Below, piece by piece: positions 9,701-18,712 of a stretch of DNA of 64,000 nt. Within the stretch, counting starts at the first letter, position 1, and each line of letters begins with the position of its first letter. The stretch spans positions 62,001 to 126,000 of the forward strand of contig CAYMPH010000007.1 in assembly GCA_964392365.1 (NCBI GenBank), read 5' to 3'. Under the pieces are notes generated by a model. That model ran no database searches and was not told the origin of the DNA. It saw only the letters and a list, made by a program, of their open reading frames with translations. The stretch comes from CAYMPH01 sp964392365. Lineage in GTDB: Bacteria > Spirochaetota > UBA4802 > UBA5550. Made by a program: the position numbers and the translations under genes.

Positions 9701-10270
9701 TTATCTCTTCGAGAAAGGCTTGTCCTTCCACATACGTACTGCAAGGAGGATGGGAATGATTTTGTATGGAAGATTAAACAGCATAAATTTCGCAGCGTTC
9801 TGAACTGTCAGATCGCGGGTAAGTCCCATTTTGCCGAGCTCCTCAGCTGTTTTAAGTCCGCCTGCGCACATCTGCTCAAATAAACGGGCATCACCGAAAA
9901 ATTCAACAACTATAAGCACAATCATGCTTTCAATGATCATGCCTACATAAATCAGAGCGAACGGACGAATCCAGTTCTTTCCTTTTACAAAAGAATAAAC
10001 CAGTACAATATAAAACGGTCCGAAAATAAACGCGGAAATAAAACACATAACCTGTAAAAATCTCGGATTAGCAATAAGCAGCGGATCATTGCCGAAAGCA
10101 TAAAGATCATATACTGCTTTTCCCCAGAAGTAGGAATGATTTGCAGATGGCGATGAAATGCCATTTACAAGATCTGCAGCAAATGATGTAAAAATAAAGG
10201 TTGAAAATGCGATTATAAAAAACCAGTCCCATTTTCTTTCCTTTAGGGGTAAGATGTCATTCTCTTTCAT
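9701..10270 (-). CDS. EXPERA-domain membrane protein (emopamil-binding protein-like)
   Basis: This protein of about 189 residues has four predicted membrane helices. The sequence KWDWFFIIAFSTFIFTSF with a following Asp, and the layout of aromatic and acidic residues, fit the EXPERA superfamily: sterol delta8-delta7 isomerase EBP, TMEM97 and TM6SF proteins. In eukaryotes these act on or bind sterols in the ER membrane. Here it ends the two-gene unit begun by a sterol reductase, with only 15 bases between them. An ATG at 10282 is in frame but lacks a ribosome site, while GGAGAA precedes the ATG at 10270. Family membership is fairly likely; enzyme activity is an inference from the neighbour, since EXPERA proteins also include non-enzymatic ligand binders. 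Confidence 0.65.
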   Translation of the reverse strand: MKENDILPLKERKWDWFFIIAFSTFIFTSFAADLVNGISSPSANHSYFWGKAVYDLYAFGNDPLLIANPRFLQVMCFISAFIFGPFYIVLVYSFVKGKNWIRPFALIYVGMIIESMIVLIVVEFFGDARLFEQMCAGGLKTAEELGKMGLTRDLTVQNAAKFMLFNLPYKIIPILLAVRMWKDKPFSKR

Positions 10271-10285
10271 TTTGTTCTCCATAGA

Positions 10286-11572
10286 TTAATATATTCGCGG
10301 AATAATCCGCCATGGGACTTTTTCGCAGTACCTGTCCCAGTCTTTACCGTATTTTATTGCGCAGTGACGGTTGTCCCTGCGCTCCCTGTGTATAAGCAGT
10401 ATTGCAAAGTATATCGGATAAAAATATGTAACAGGAGTAAAGAAAAGCGTAGGAAGACTCCATGCCAGAGCCATGAGAATATCGCCGATATAATTGAAGT
10501 GTCTTGACCATGCCCAGAATCCTGAGAGCAGGAGTTTCGTTCCTTTTTCAGTTTCAATACATTCAGGTTTTTTACCCCAGATCATCGTATCAGGTTCAGT
10601 TCTGAATCTGTGCTTCTGAAGATTAACTGTTCTGAAAATATAATATCCGGCTGCATTAACAGCTACGATCAGAATAACGCCCCACACAGGAATATCATGC
10701 AGATGATTGATAAGAAATAAAGCCTGCAGCGAATATGTAAAGGGCACCCACGCAAGGTCGCCGAACGCTAGCATGAATCCGAAATTCTCGTATGCAATAT
10801 CCATGGTGGTTAGAATTGCAGGCTCATGAAGATAATAATCAAGAATATACCAGAACTGCATTACAACTACAAGTATCATGGCAATAGTAACAAAACCGTG
10901 CATCCGGTACTGCATTCCGGCATAAGAAAAATTTATCAGAACCCATAGAATCAATCCTGGCCTTGCTTCGCTGAAAAATTTCAGGTCAAAGGAACCTATT
11001 CTCGGATTAAGCGAACTGCCCATAAAAAAGTCATACAATACATTTCCGCTTCGTTCAGTATCAGGCGCTTTTAATTTTCCATATAAATAGAGAAATATAC
11101 CATATAAATAAGTAAAGATTATCACGACTGATATGAGCGCACCCAGATTATCATAGATGACAGATGTTTCAATTACGCGTGTAAAAACAAGCACGGATGC
11201 AGCAAGCAGTGTAATGATAAACGAAGCTATACCGTTCATCTTGTAATCAAGCCGGGTACCGTCATGCAGTGTTTTACCCTGTGCAGTCTTCCCGGGAAGA
11301 AAAGCCTGAAGAAGTGCCTGAAAAATAATCCATCCTGCATATAAAAAAACAGCTGTGAATGTAGGTATGATACTGTCAATGAATCCGTTAAATGGAAAAT
11401 AATCAATTATATCAGACGGTAAAAGAGATGCATTATTAAATCTAACAGAATAATAGAGATAATAAACAATTACAGGCAATGCAAGAGTCATAATCACGCT
11501 TCCTGCAGGACCGCCGAATTCAAATTTTCTCCATTTTCTCTGCGATGAATTAATATCTTTAAATAATTCCAT
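10286..11572 (-). CDS. ERG4/ERG24-family sterol reductase
   Basis: This is a multi-pass membrane enzyme (428 residues, about ten hydrophobic segments) of the NADPH-dependent sterol C14/C7/C24 reductase family. The family's C-terminal hallmark is complete: SGFWAWSRHFNYIGDI, then HRERRDNRHCAIKYG and DWDRYCEKVPWRIIPRIY, which form the cofactor-binding pocket in this family. The frame is open to 11635, but GGAG lies six bases before the ATG at 11572, so that start is used. The EXPERA-like gene follows 15 bases after its stop. The family is mainly eukaryotic and rare in bacteria. The double bond reduced cannot be read from sequence by eye, and no squalene epoxidase or oxidosqualene cyclase lies in the window. 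The substrate could therefore be an imported sterol. Confidence 0.85.
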   Translation of the reverse strand: MELFKDINSSQRKWRKFEFGGPAGSVIMTLALPVIVYYLYYSVRFNNASLLPSDIIDYFPFNGFIDSIIPTFTAVFLYAGWIIFQALLQAFLPGKTAQGKTLHDGTRLDYKMNGIASFIITLLAASVLVFTRVIETSVIYDNLGALISVVIIFTYLYGIFLYLYGKLKAPDTERSGNVLYDFFMGSSLNPRIGSFDLKFFSEARPGLILWVLINFSYAGMQYRMHGFVTIAMILVVVMQFWYILDYYLHEPAILTTMDIAYENFGFMLAFGDLAWVPFTYSLQALFLINHLHDIPVWGVILIVAVNAAGYYIFRTVNLQKHRFRTEPDTMIWGKKPECIETEKGTKLLLSGFWAWSRHFNYIGDILMALAWSLPTLFFTPVTYFYPIYFAILLIHRERRDNRHCAIKYGKDWDRYCEKVPWRIIPRIY

Positions 11573-11735
11573 ATACGGCTCCAGAATATTTATAAATTTA
11601 CAAGACATTCTTTCAGGGATAAGATGCAAAATCAAGCAAAAACAGTAACATTCTTGACAAATTACTTGCAGGCAATATCAGTTAGTCTGATCAAATTATT
11701 AAGCACAGCTAAAATAATTCAAACAGGAAACCGGA

Positions 11736-13823
11736 ATGAAAAAATTCTTTTACCCGAAAAGCATGGCAATAACCGGAGTTTCTCTTACCAAGTTAACTCT
11801 TGGAAAAATAGTTCTCGTAAACAACCATAACCTTGGATTCAAAGGAAACCTTTACGGTATTGGAAACACAGAGGGTGAAGTCAACGGGCTGAAAATCTAC
11901 AAGGACATAACAAGCCTTCCCGAAATTCCGGATGTACTGATCATACTTACTCCTGCAGTAACTGTCCCTGCCATGATAGAAGAAGCAGGAAAAAAAGGAA
12001 TTACCAATGTGGTTATTGAATCCGGCGGATTCAGCGAATATTCCGGCGACAACAATAATATGGAAGAGCAGATATTATCAACTGCTTCAAAGTACGGCAT
12101 TAAAATTATAGGTCCTAACTGCATAGGCACTGTTAACTGTGAAATAAATATGCTTATGGCTTTTGTGTATCTTAAATTCAAGCTCATAAACGGATCTGCT
12201 TCAATCATATCGCAGAGCGGCGGCGTCGGTGATACATACATGCGCATGGCAAGGGAAAACCATATATTTTTCAATAAATTCGTAAGCGTTGGAAACAAGC
12301 TGCAGCTCGATGAAGTTGATTTCATGGAATATTATATCAGCGATCCGATGACAAGTCTCATTCTCATGTACCTGGAAGGTTTCAGCAGAGGCAGAAAATT
12401 TTTTGATCTTGCTATGAGATCTGATAAACCGGTCATTGTAATGAAATCAAACAGAAGCTCAATAAGCGCAAAAATAGCCAAGTCTCACACTGCAGCTCTT
12501 TCAGCCAATGACGATGTTGTAGACTCGGCCATAGCGCAATCCGCTGCAGTCCGTGTTGAGGGAGAGGATGAACTCGCTATAGCTATAAAAGCATTTCAGC
12601 TTCCGGTAATCAGAGGAAACAGGGTTGCCGTGCTGTCAAGATCCGGCGGGCACGCAGTTATAACAGCTGACGCCTGCGCCAAGCTCGGTTTTGAAATGGT
12701 GGAATTTCCTGAGTCATTTATATCAAGTATCAAATCCATGTATCAGTCAAAAGTTATTGCCCATCAGAATCCTCTCGATCTCGGAGAAATATTCGACTAC
12801 ACGATATTTACAAGAATACTCGAGGAAGCCATGAAGCTCGACAATGTGGATGGAATCATATTCAACCACCTCTTCCAGTCAGGATATGAATCAGAATCAT
12901 CCAGATCATTTCTCAACAGTGTCGGCGAAATGATAAAAAAATACAATAAACCGGTAGTTGTCACGCTGATATCAGATGCAGAAGAGCTTCTTGATATAAT
13001 GAAAAACCATCCGTTCCCCACATTCACTGCAGCACTGCAGGCAGTATCAGCTCTTAAGATTCTCCTGGATTACAGAAACCGGAAAGAAGCCCGAAGTCTT
13101 CGCGGAAAACCTGAAACATATGCAATAGACAAGCTGTTGATCGATAAAATAAGAACAGCCTGCTCAGAAGAAAAGCGCATACCTCTTACAGATGAAGCGC
13201 TGGAAATATGCAGCGCCGCAGGCATTACACCGGCTCCTTACATTACAGTTCAGCATGAATCTGATATTAAAAAAATAAAAATCGGATATCCTGCTGCTGT
13301 AAAACTATTATCAAAAGATGCTTCACATAAATCCGATATCGGCGGAGTGCGCATTGGATTAAATAACTCTGATGACGCTGAAGCAGCAGTAATGAAAATC
13401 AGAGAAAAAATTAATTCTCTGGCAAATCCTCCCGCAGTTAACGGTTTTCTTATTCAGGAAATGGCAGGCAAGGGTGAGGAATTTTTTGTTGGAGGAATCA
13501 GGGACGAATCCTTCGGGCCGGCAGTAATGGTAGGATACGGCGGAATTTACATTGAGCTTTTCAGGGACAGGGCAATAAGGCTTGCACCTGTTACAAAAAA
13601 TGATGCTGCATCAATGCTTAGGGAGCTTAAAACATATCCGCTTCTGAAAGGCATAAGAGGACGCGGGCCTCTTGATGAAGATGCTCTGATTGATATCATC
13701 TGCAGGGTATCATCTCTTATGGCTGAGATTGATTATATAAACGAAATAGATCTTAATCCGGTAATTGTTCACGAAAATGGCAAAGGTGTATCTATTGTGG
13801 ACTCAAGAGTTTTCTTCAGATAA
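11736..13823 (+). CDS. ADP-forming acyl-CoA synthetase (acetate-CoA ligase family)
   Basis: The 695-residue protein has the single-chain ACD layout: a Rossmann CoA-binding domain (about 1-125), two succinyl-CoA-ligase-like domains (about 140-440) with the likely phosphorylated His in KSHTAALSANDD, and a C-terminal ATP-grasp domain (about 475-695) with AVKLLSKDASHKSDIGG. Enzymes of this kind turn an acyl-CoA, ADP and phosphate into the free acid, CoA and ATP, the last step of amino-acid or pyruvate fermentation. The 2-ketoisovalerate:ferredoxin oxidoreductase operon a few kilobases away would make matching branched acyl-CoA substrates. No GNAT acetyltransferase domain is attached, so it is not a Pat-type protein acetylase. 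AGGAAA precedes the ATG. The esterase gene follows 27 bases downstream and is probably co-transcribed. Confidence 0.88.
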   Translation: MKKFFYPKSMAITGVSLTKLTLGKIVLVNNHNLGFKGNLYGIGNTEGEVNGLKIYKDITSLPEIPDVLIILTPAVTVPAMIEEAGKKGITNVVIESGGFSEYSGDNNNMEEQILSTASKYGIKIIGPNCIGTVNCEINMLMAFVYLKFKLINGSASIISQSGGVGDTYMRMARENHIFFNKFVSVGNKLQLDEVDFMEYYISDPMTSLILMYLEGFSRGRKFFDLAMRSDKPVIVMKSNRSSISAKIAKSHTAALSANDDVVDSAIAQSAAVRVEGEDELAIAIKAFQLPVIRGNRVAVLSRSGGHAVITADACAKLGFEMVEFPESFISSIKSMYQSKVIAHQNPLDLGEIFDYTIFTRILEEAMKLDNVDGIIFNHLFQSGYESESSRSFLNSVGEMIKKYNKPVVVTLISDAEELLDIMKNHPFPTFTAALQAVSALKILLDYRNRKEARSLRGKPETYAIDKLLIDKIRTACSEEKRIPLTDEALEICSAAGITPAPYITVQHESDIKKIKIGYPAAVKLLSKDASHKSDIGGVRIGLNNSDDAEAAVMKIREKINSLANPPAVNGFLIQEMAGKGEEFFVGGIRDESFGPAVMVGYGGIYIELFRDRAIRLAPVTKNDAASMLRELKTYPLLKGIRGRGPLDEDALIDIICRVSSLMAEIDYINEIDLNPVIVHENGKGVSIVDSRVFFR

Positions 13824-13850
13824 TATTTTAATTTAAAACAATGGGGAAAA

Positions 13851-14720
13851 ATGATTAGCACTCAGGCTAAAATTCTAAATGCTGTTTTCAGGCTGATACA
13901 GATTAAAAGATTTTTAAAATTTGAAAATCCGGCCAGAAATAAAAAAGATATTGTTCCTGGAAAAATAAAAAAGTTATTCTCAGTCAGCAGCATAAAAATA
14001 CAGGGCAAGTCTGCTGCAACCATTGAACCATTACAAAATGCATCAGACATTCATATTATTTATCTGCATGGCGGCGCTTATGCATCAGAAGGCAATTCAT
14101 TACACTGGAGCCTGATAAAAAAAATTATTCAGGCAGGCTCATATAAAATAACATACATAGACTATCCTCTATCACCGGAATATAAGTACAGGAATACATT
14201 TGAAATGGTCCAGGAATCCTATGATTATATAACCGGAAAATATCCGGAAGATAAATTTATTCTAATGGGCGATTCTGCAGGAGGAGGCCTTGCTCTTGCT
14301 TTTACTCAAAAATTAAAAAAAGAGAAAGCGAAAATTATGCCTCAGAAGATAGTTCTTTTCTCTCCATGGCTGGATTTATCAATGAGCAATGAATCTATTA
14401 AAAATTTTGAAAAGTCTGATATGATTCTTGCAGTATCTTCACTTAAAAATGCAGCAGAACAATATTCCGGAGGTGATGATGTAAATCAGTATTTATTATC
14501 GCCAATAAACGGAAATTTAAAAGGAATGCCGCCTACTGCTGTTTTTTTCGGAACAGATGAATTATTTTATCCGGACTGTATTAAATTAAAATCACTGGCA
14601 GAAAAAGCAGGCAGCAGTTTCAGATTTTTTGAATATGAAAAAATGCAGCACGACTGGATATTATTTCCAATACCTGAAGCACATAGAGCAATTGATGAAG
14701 CCTGCAGATTTATAAGATAG
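13851..14720 (+). CDS. alpha/beta hydrolase of the hormone-sensitive-lipase family
   Basis: This 289-residue cytoplasmic esterase has the oxyanion motif HGGAY, the nucleophile elbow GDSAGGG with Ser near 143, an Asp in the GTDELFYPD segment and the catalytic His in MQHDW. This is the full triad of the Aes/HSL family (alpha/beta hydrolase fold 3). Members cleave short to medium acyl esters; the natural substrate is unknown. GGGGAAA lies just before the ATG. It follows the ADP-forming CoA ligase on the same strand with a 27-base gap and ends at a bidirectional hairpin terminator, so the two genes form a likely operon. A role linked to acyl-CoA or acid metabolism is an inference from that pairing. 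Confidence 0.85.
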   Translation: MISTQAKILNAVFRLIQIKRFLKFENPARNKKDIVPGKIKKLFSVSSIKIQGKSAATIEPLQNASDIHIIYLHGGAYASEGNSLHWSLIKKIIQAGSYKITYIDYPLSPEYKYRNTFEMVQESYDYITGKYPEDKFILMGDSAGGGLALAFTQKLKKEKAKIMPQKIVLFSPWLDLSMSNESIKNFEKSDMILAVSSLKNAAEQYSGGDDVNQYLLSPINGNLKGMPPTAVFFGTDELFYPDCIKLKSLAEKAGSSFRFFEYEKMQHDWILFPIPEAHRAIDEACRFIR

Positions 14721-14751
14721 AAAAGAAACCATTATATAAATATTATATCAA

Positions 14752-14781
14752 AAGCAGCTTACACTTTCATATAAGCTGCTT
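14752..14781 (-). terminator. hairpin terminator between convergent genes
   Basis: AAGCAGCTTA and its exact reverse complement form a 10-base stem around a short loop. On the minus strand the stem is followed by TTTTGATAT, a usable T-run, so it ends the ferredoxin/VOR operon. It overlaps the last codons of that operon's final gene. It may also stop the esterase transcript on the plus strand. Confidence 0.8.
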
Positions 14782-15849
14782 GTATTCATCACCCTTTTTA
14801 CGGGCAATATTCCTGAGCTTCATCCATTCTTTTTCATCTTTAGGAACATATTCCATTTGATCAATTTCTCTTCTTTTGAGTTTAATTGCTTCAACAGGAC
14901 ATGAATTAATGCACAGACCGCATCCGATGCACCTGTTATTTACTTCAGCTGTATCACCAAGTGATATGGCTTTCACCTGACATCTGTCAATACATATGCC
15001 GCAGCTGGTACAGAGGCTGTCATCCACAACTGCATAATAATTCGAGTTGCTTACAGCCTCAGTATATCCGAATTCATTTAATGCTCTCATTAAACCGCAG
15101 CAGCAGCCGCAGCAGTTGCATATTGTAAAATGGCCGCTCTTTACATTATTTACCATATGGACAAGCCCGGCTTCTTCGGCCATATCCAGCGTTTTATACG
15201 CTTCTTCTTTAGTGATCGGTCTCATAAGAAAATGATCAATGAAATAATTTTCAAAAGGCGCTACAGCCATACATACTTCTTTGGGATTATCGCAGCCCTC
15301 ACCACGCATTTCCTTTTCTTTTTTGCAGATGCATGTACCAACGCCCCATGATTTTCCGCCTTCAATTATATTTGAAATGCTTTCATATGGCTCAATATCC
15401 GTCTTATTGGGAATTTCATTTTCAATTGGAACAACTTTTAAAAGAGAAGGTTTTTTTGAAAAGTATTCATGAACAAATACGCTTTGCATATAGTCTTCAG
15501 CCATACGGACAAACTCTTCGTCCATTCTTTTTATCTGAAACTCGTATATTCCGAATACAAAAGGCAGCAGCTTATACAGATTAGCTTCACCAATCCTCGC
15601 ATGCCAGATCTGTCCTTTTACTGACATTTCAAAAAGTTTATTTTTAAGATATTCGCTGTCAAGACCGGTGCGCAGAGCAATAGCATCAGGGGTTTCATAT
15701 TTCAGCTTAAGTTTTGCGGTGAGATCTGCTTCTTCTTCAGTAAATATTTTTTTCAGAATTTTAATTTCAAGTCCGTCAGGCCTGGAAGGATAGCCGTTTG
15801 GAATAGTATCGAGAATATCTCTCAGCTTGTAGAATATTTCATCAGCCAT
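14767..15849 (-). CDS. winged-helix/ferredoxin-type iron-sulfur protein of the VOR operon
   Basis: The 360-residue protein has an N-terminal part without cysteines (about 1-110) that looks like a winged-helix module. A middle part is rich in cysteine (GVGTCICKKE, then CNCCGCCCGLMRAL), and the C-terminus carries two classic 4Fe-4S binding motifs, CTSCGICIDRC and CIGCGLCINSC. It may pass electrons from the 2-oxoacid oxidoreductase or act as a redox-sensing regulator. The first role is suggested by its place as last gene of the VOR operon, the second by the N-terminal fold. GGAG precedes the ATG. Similar proteins are widely annotated only as 4Fe-4S binding proteins. The exact function is unknown. 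Confidence 0.8.
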   Translation of the reverse strand: MADEIFYKLRDILDTIPNGYPSRPDGLEIKILKKIFTEEEADLTAKLKLKYETPDAIALRTGLDSEYLKNKLFEMSVKGQIWHARIGEANLYKLLPFVFGIYEFQIKRMDEEFVRMAEDYMQSVFVHEYFSKKPSLLKVVPIENEIPNKTDIEPYESISNIIEGGKSWGVGTCICKKEKEMRGEGCDNPKEVCMAVAPFENYFIDHFLMRPITKEEAYKTLDMAEEAGLVHMVNNVKSGHFTICNCCGCCCGLMRALNEFGYTEAVSNSNYYAVVDDSLCTSCGICIDRCQVKAISLGDTAEVNNRCIGCGLCINSCPVEAIKLKRREIDQMEYVPKDEKEWMKLRNIARKKGDEYKQLI

Positions 15850-15908
15850 TTTTTTCTCCGGTTATTTTCTTTTAGAATCAATTCATATTGCATTTAATTC
15901 AACCAGTT

Positions 15909-16340
15909 TTAAAGAGAGTATATCTCCTTGCCAAGAGTGCTGACCCAGTTTTTTTTCAGTATTTCGGAAGCTTCCTCAGATTTATCAACGCCGATAATAA
16001 CTATAGCCTGCCCGCTCTCACCTCTTCCAAGGTAAGGATAAAAATAGTGTACATTGATTCCGGCATTTTTCAAAGGGCGCAGTATTGCCTGGAGTCCTCC
16101 GGGATGATCAGGCACTTCTACTGCAAGCACATCAATCTCCTTGGCTGTAAAACCATGGCTGTTTAATACAGTTACTGTTTTCTTGGGATCATCCGTAACG
16201 AACCTGACAGTACTCATGTCCGATGTATCGGCAACTGATATTGCCCTTATGTTTATTCCCTCAGCACCCAGATACTCGCTGATAGCCAGAAATTTCCCGG
16301 GCACATTATCAATACTGACAGATATTTGCTTTACAGACAT
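15909..16340 (-). CDS. tandem ACT-domain protein
   Basis: A 143-residue cytoplasmic protein made of two ACT domains (about 1-68 and 70-140) with no enzyme attached. The strand-helix-strand pattern starting VKQISVSIDNVPGKF, and again at VLAVEVPDHPGGLQAIL, is typical of ACT modules that bind amino acids. GGAG precedes the ATG. It lies 24 bases after the VOR gamma-subunit gene on the same strand. It is therefore likely to sense an amino acid, perhaps valine or another branched-chain residue, and tune this catabolic operon. The ligand is an inference. Confidence 0.88.
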   Translation of the reverse strand: MSVKQISVSIDNVPGKFLAISEYLGAEGINIRAISVADTSDMSTVRFVTDDPKKTVTVLNSHGFTAKEIDVLAVEVPDHPGGLQAILRPLKNAGINVHYFYPYLGRGESGQAIVIIGVDKSEEASEILKKNWVSTLGKEIYSL

Positions 16341-16364
16341 ATATTACTCCGAAATTTTTACAAA

Positions 16365-16895
16365 TTAAACCAGATCATATCCGGCTTTCAGTGCTTCAGA
16401 ATTTATTGCAATTAATTTTTTATTACCCTTGAGTGCTACATTCAGACCTTCTACAAGGCTGTCCAGTCCAACAAGGTTGCTTTTTTTTATAAATGCACCA
16501 AGCATAACCATATTGGCAGACCGTGCATTTTTCATTTTTTCAGCAATAGCATTGGCAGGCACATTTACGATCTCAATGTCTCCACGGCTTACAGCTTCAT
16601 TTATCAGGCTTGAATTGAGAAAAAATATTCCGCCGGACTGAATATTATTCTGGAATCTCACCATTGACGGACGGTTCATTGCAACAGCAAATGCAGGAGA
16701 AGAAGCCACAGGAGATGCAATTTCCTCATCAGAAACAGAAACAGTGCAGTGAGCTGTACCTCCCCTTATTTCCGCTCCATACGCCGGCAGATAAGTTACG
16801 TTTTTATTTTCAAGCATGGCAGCCTGAGCGAGGTTCAGTCCCATAGAAAGAACGCCCTGCCCTCCGAATCCTGCAAAAATTGTTTTAATCAGCAT
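16365..16895 (-). CDS. 2-oxoacid:ferredoxin oxidoreductase, gamma subunit
   Basis: A 176-residue protein of the pyruvate/ketoisovalerate oxidoreductase catalytic (POR gamma) family. The N-terminal nucleotide-like motif FAGFGGQGVLSMG and the segment YLPAYGAEIRGGTA are hallmark sequences of this subunit, which helps bind CoA and closes the active site. Its start overlaps the end of the beta-subunit gene by 11 bases, showing translational coupling. It acts in the cytoplasm as part of the four-subunit complex encoded at 16365-18914. Confidence 0.93.
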   Translation of the reverse strand: MLIKTIFAGFGGQGVLSMGLNLAQAAMLENKNVTYLPAYGAEIRGGTAHCTVSVSDEEIASPVASSPAFAVAMNRPSMVRFQNNIQSGGIFFLNSSLINEAVSRGDIEIVNVPANAIAEKMKNARSANMVMLGAFIKKSNLVGLDSLVEGLNVALKGNKKLIAINSEALKAGYDLV

Positions 16896-17640
16896 GGCTT
16901 TTACCTGTAGTATCTTTAATTACCCCCAGAGGAAATTCCTTGGCCATAACATCATCCACCCACTTCCATGAATCTATAGAACTCATCTTCCAGTTAGTGG
17001 GGCACGGGGAAAGTATTTCAACAAGAGAATATCCCAGACCGTTCATCTGGTTCTGGAATGCTTTTTTTATAGCTTTTTTTGCTTTTCTGATATTAGCCGG
17101 ATTGTTCACAGCTGTTCTTTCAATATAACAGGTACCTTTCACCTGAGCAAGAATCTCACTCATTTTGATAGGATGACCGTCAAATATGCTGTCGCGCCCG
17201 AGAGGAGATGTCGTAGTTTTCATGCCGAGCATAGTTGTTGGAGCCATCTGTCCTCCGGTCATGCCATAAACCGCATTATTAATAAAAATTGCAGTGATGT
17301 TTTCTCCCCTGTTTGCAGCATGAAGCGTTTCACCAGCACCGATTGCAGCGAGATCTCCGTCACCCTGATAAGTGAATACTATAGATTCCGGGAATGCTCG
17401 TTTGATTCCTGTGGCAACTGCAGCCCCGCGCCCGTGAGCTGACTCAACCATATCAACATCAAAATAATAATATGCAAATACCGAGCATCCGGGAGGAGGC
17501 ACACCGATTGTTTTATCCTGTATGCCAAGTTCGTCAATCACCTCGCAGGTTATGCGGTGGATAATCGAATGTCCGCATCCCGGGCAGTAGTGAAATACTG
17601 CGTTTTTCAAAGATTTCGGTTTAGTAAATATTTTTTCCAT
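16885..17640 (-). CDS. 2-oxoacid:ferredoxin oxidoreductase, beta (TPP-binding) subunit
   Basis: The 251-residue subunit binds thiamine diphosphate and a 4Fe-4S cluster. The cluster/TPP entry motif CPGCGHSIIHR, the GCSVFAYYYFDVD segment, and the Mg-TPP motif GDGDLAAIGAGE followed by NNAVYGMTGGQ are all present. With the alpha, gamma and delta subunits it oxidatively decarboxylates a 2-oxoacid to acyl-CoA and reduces ferredoxin. Size and motif order are those of the VOR/KOR branch rather than the long pyruvate enzyme. The gene lies four bases after the alpha-subunit gene. Confidence 0.94.
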   Translation of the reverse strand: MEKIFTKPKSLKNAVFHYCPGCGHSIIHRITCEVIDELGIQDKTIGVPPPGCSVFAYYYFDVDMVESAHGRGAAVATGIKRAFPESIVFTYQGDGDLAAIGAGETLHAANRGENITAIFINNAVYGMTGGQMAPTTMLGMKTTTSPLGRDSIFDGHPIKMSEILAQVKGTCYIERTAVNNPANIRKAKKAIKKAFQNQMNGLGYSLVEILSPCPTNWKMSSIDSWKWVDDVMAKEFPLGVIKDTTGKSHAD

Positions 17641-17644
17641 ATAA

Positions 17645-18712
17645 TCAGCTTAATCCCTTTTGATAGTAAAGACGTGTAATCACTCGAAGCACCTCTGTTG
17701 GTGTCGGTATGACTCCGCCGGGCCTGCCGTAAAAAGTCACATCCCCTGCTCCATCAAGAGCAAGCTTTACGTCATCAATCATCTGCCCCATATTCATTTC
17801 AAAGTCGAGGAAAAATTTCACAGTTTTAGAAAGCGCTTTCAGCTGATCAGACGGAAAAGGCCACAGAGTCACAGGCCTGAACATGCCGACCTTCATTCCC
17901 ATAGCGCGTGCCTGCTTGATCGCGCCCTTGGCTATTCGGGCGCCGACACCGAATGCGGTTATCACAAGTTTCGCGTCATCAGTCAGATAATTCTCCCATG
18001 CAACTTCTTCTTTCTGAAGCAGCTGGTATCTCCTGTAAAGGCTCCAGTTCATCTCTTCAAGCTCGGCAGGAACAGAAGTGAATGTACGGACAAAACGGCT
18101 AGGTCTTCCATTCGCGCCTCTGAGACCGTTAGCTCTCACAGGCAGAGTCTTCGGCGCTTCATATTTAAACTCAACAGGTTCCATCATCTGACCGAGCATT
18201 CCGTCGCCCAGAATTATTACCGGTATTGCATATTTATCAGTAAGATCAAACGCTCTATGCGTCTCATCTGCAAGTTCCTGAACTGAAGAAGGAGCGAGCA
18301 CGATCGTTCTGTAATCACCGTGTCCGCCTCCGCGTGTTGACTGAAAATAATCTGACTGAGCTGCAGAAATGCTTCCAAGGCCCGGGCCTCCCCTTGACAT
18401 ATTCACAATTACCGATGGGAGCTGGCAGGCAGCGAGATAAGAAATGCCTTCCTGCTTCAGGCTGATGCCGGGGCTTGAAGATGAAGTCATTGTCCTGACT
18501 CCTGCAACACTCGCTCCGTAAACCATATTTATTGCAGCAACTTCGCTTTCGGCCTGAAGAAATGTGCATCCAGGCCTCCGGCTCAGATTCTTAGCCATGT
18601 ATTCTGTAAGTTCATTCTGCGGAGTTATAGGATAACCAAAATAGCACTGGCATCCTGCTCTTATCGCAGCCTCTGCTATTGCAGCGTTTCCTGTCATTAA
18701 AACCTTAGCCAC
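17645..18712 (-). CDS. vorB: 2-oxoacid:ferredoxin oxidoreductase, alpha subunit (VorB type)
   Basis: The alpha subunit (about 355 residues) carries the pyrimidine-binding and transketolase C-terminal domains. The motif GYPITPQNELTEYMA, the acidic QAESEVAAINMVYGA region and SSSSPGISLKQEGISYLA match 3-methyl-2-oxobutanoate dehydrogenase (ferredoxin) VorB more closely than pyruvate or 2-oxoglutarate enzymes. A TTG at 18724 is in frame, but GAGGTG lies at proper spacing before the GTG at 18712, giving a protein that begins M-A-K-V-L-M-T-G as its homologs do. The gene overlaps the delta-subunit gene by eight bases. The substrate is judged from family resemblance only. Confidence 0.9.
   Translation of the reverse strand: MAKVLMTGNAAIAEAAIRAGCQCYFGYPITPQNELTEYMAKNLSRRPGCTFLQAESEVAAINMVYGASVAGVRTMTSSSSPGISLKQEGISYLAACQLPSVIVNMSRGGPGLGSISAAQSDYFQSTRGGGHGDYRTIVLAPSSVQELADETHRAFDLTDKYAIPVIILGDGMLGQMMEPVEFKYEAPKTLPVRANGLRGANGRPSRFVRTFTSVPAELEEMNWSLYRRYQLLQKEEVAWENYLTDDAKLVITAFGVGARIAKGAIKQARAMGMKVGMFRPVTLWPFPSDQLKALSKTVKFFLDFEMNMGQMIDDVKLALDGAGDVTFYGRPGGVIPTPTEVLRVITRLYYQKGLS

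Noticed and set aside
17660..18286. Open frame of 208 codons opposite the VOR alpha gene
   Set aside because: Antisense to a conserved gene, without start signals or family likeness.
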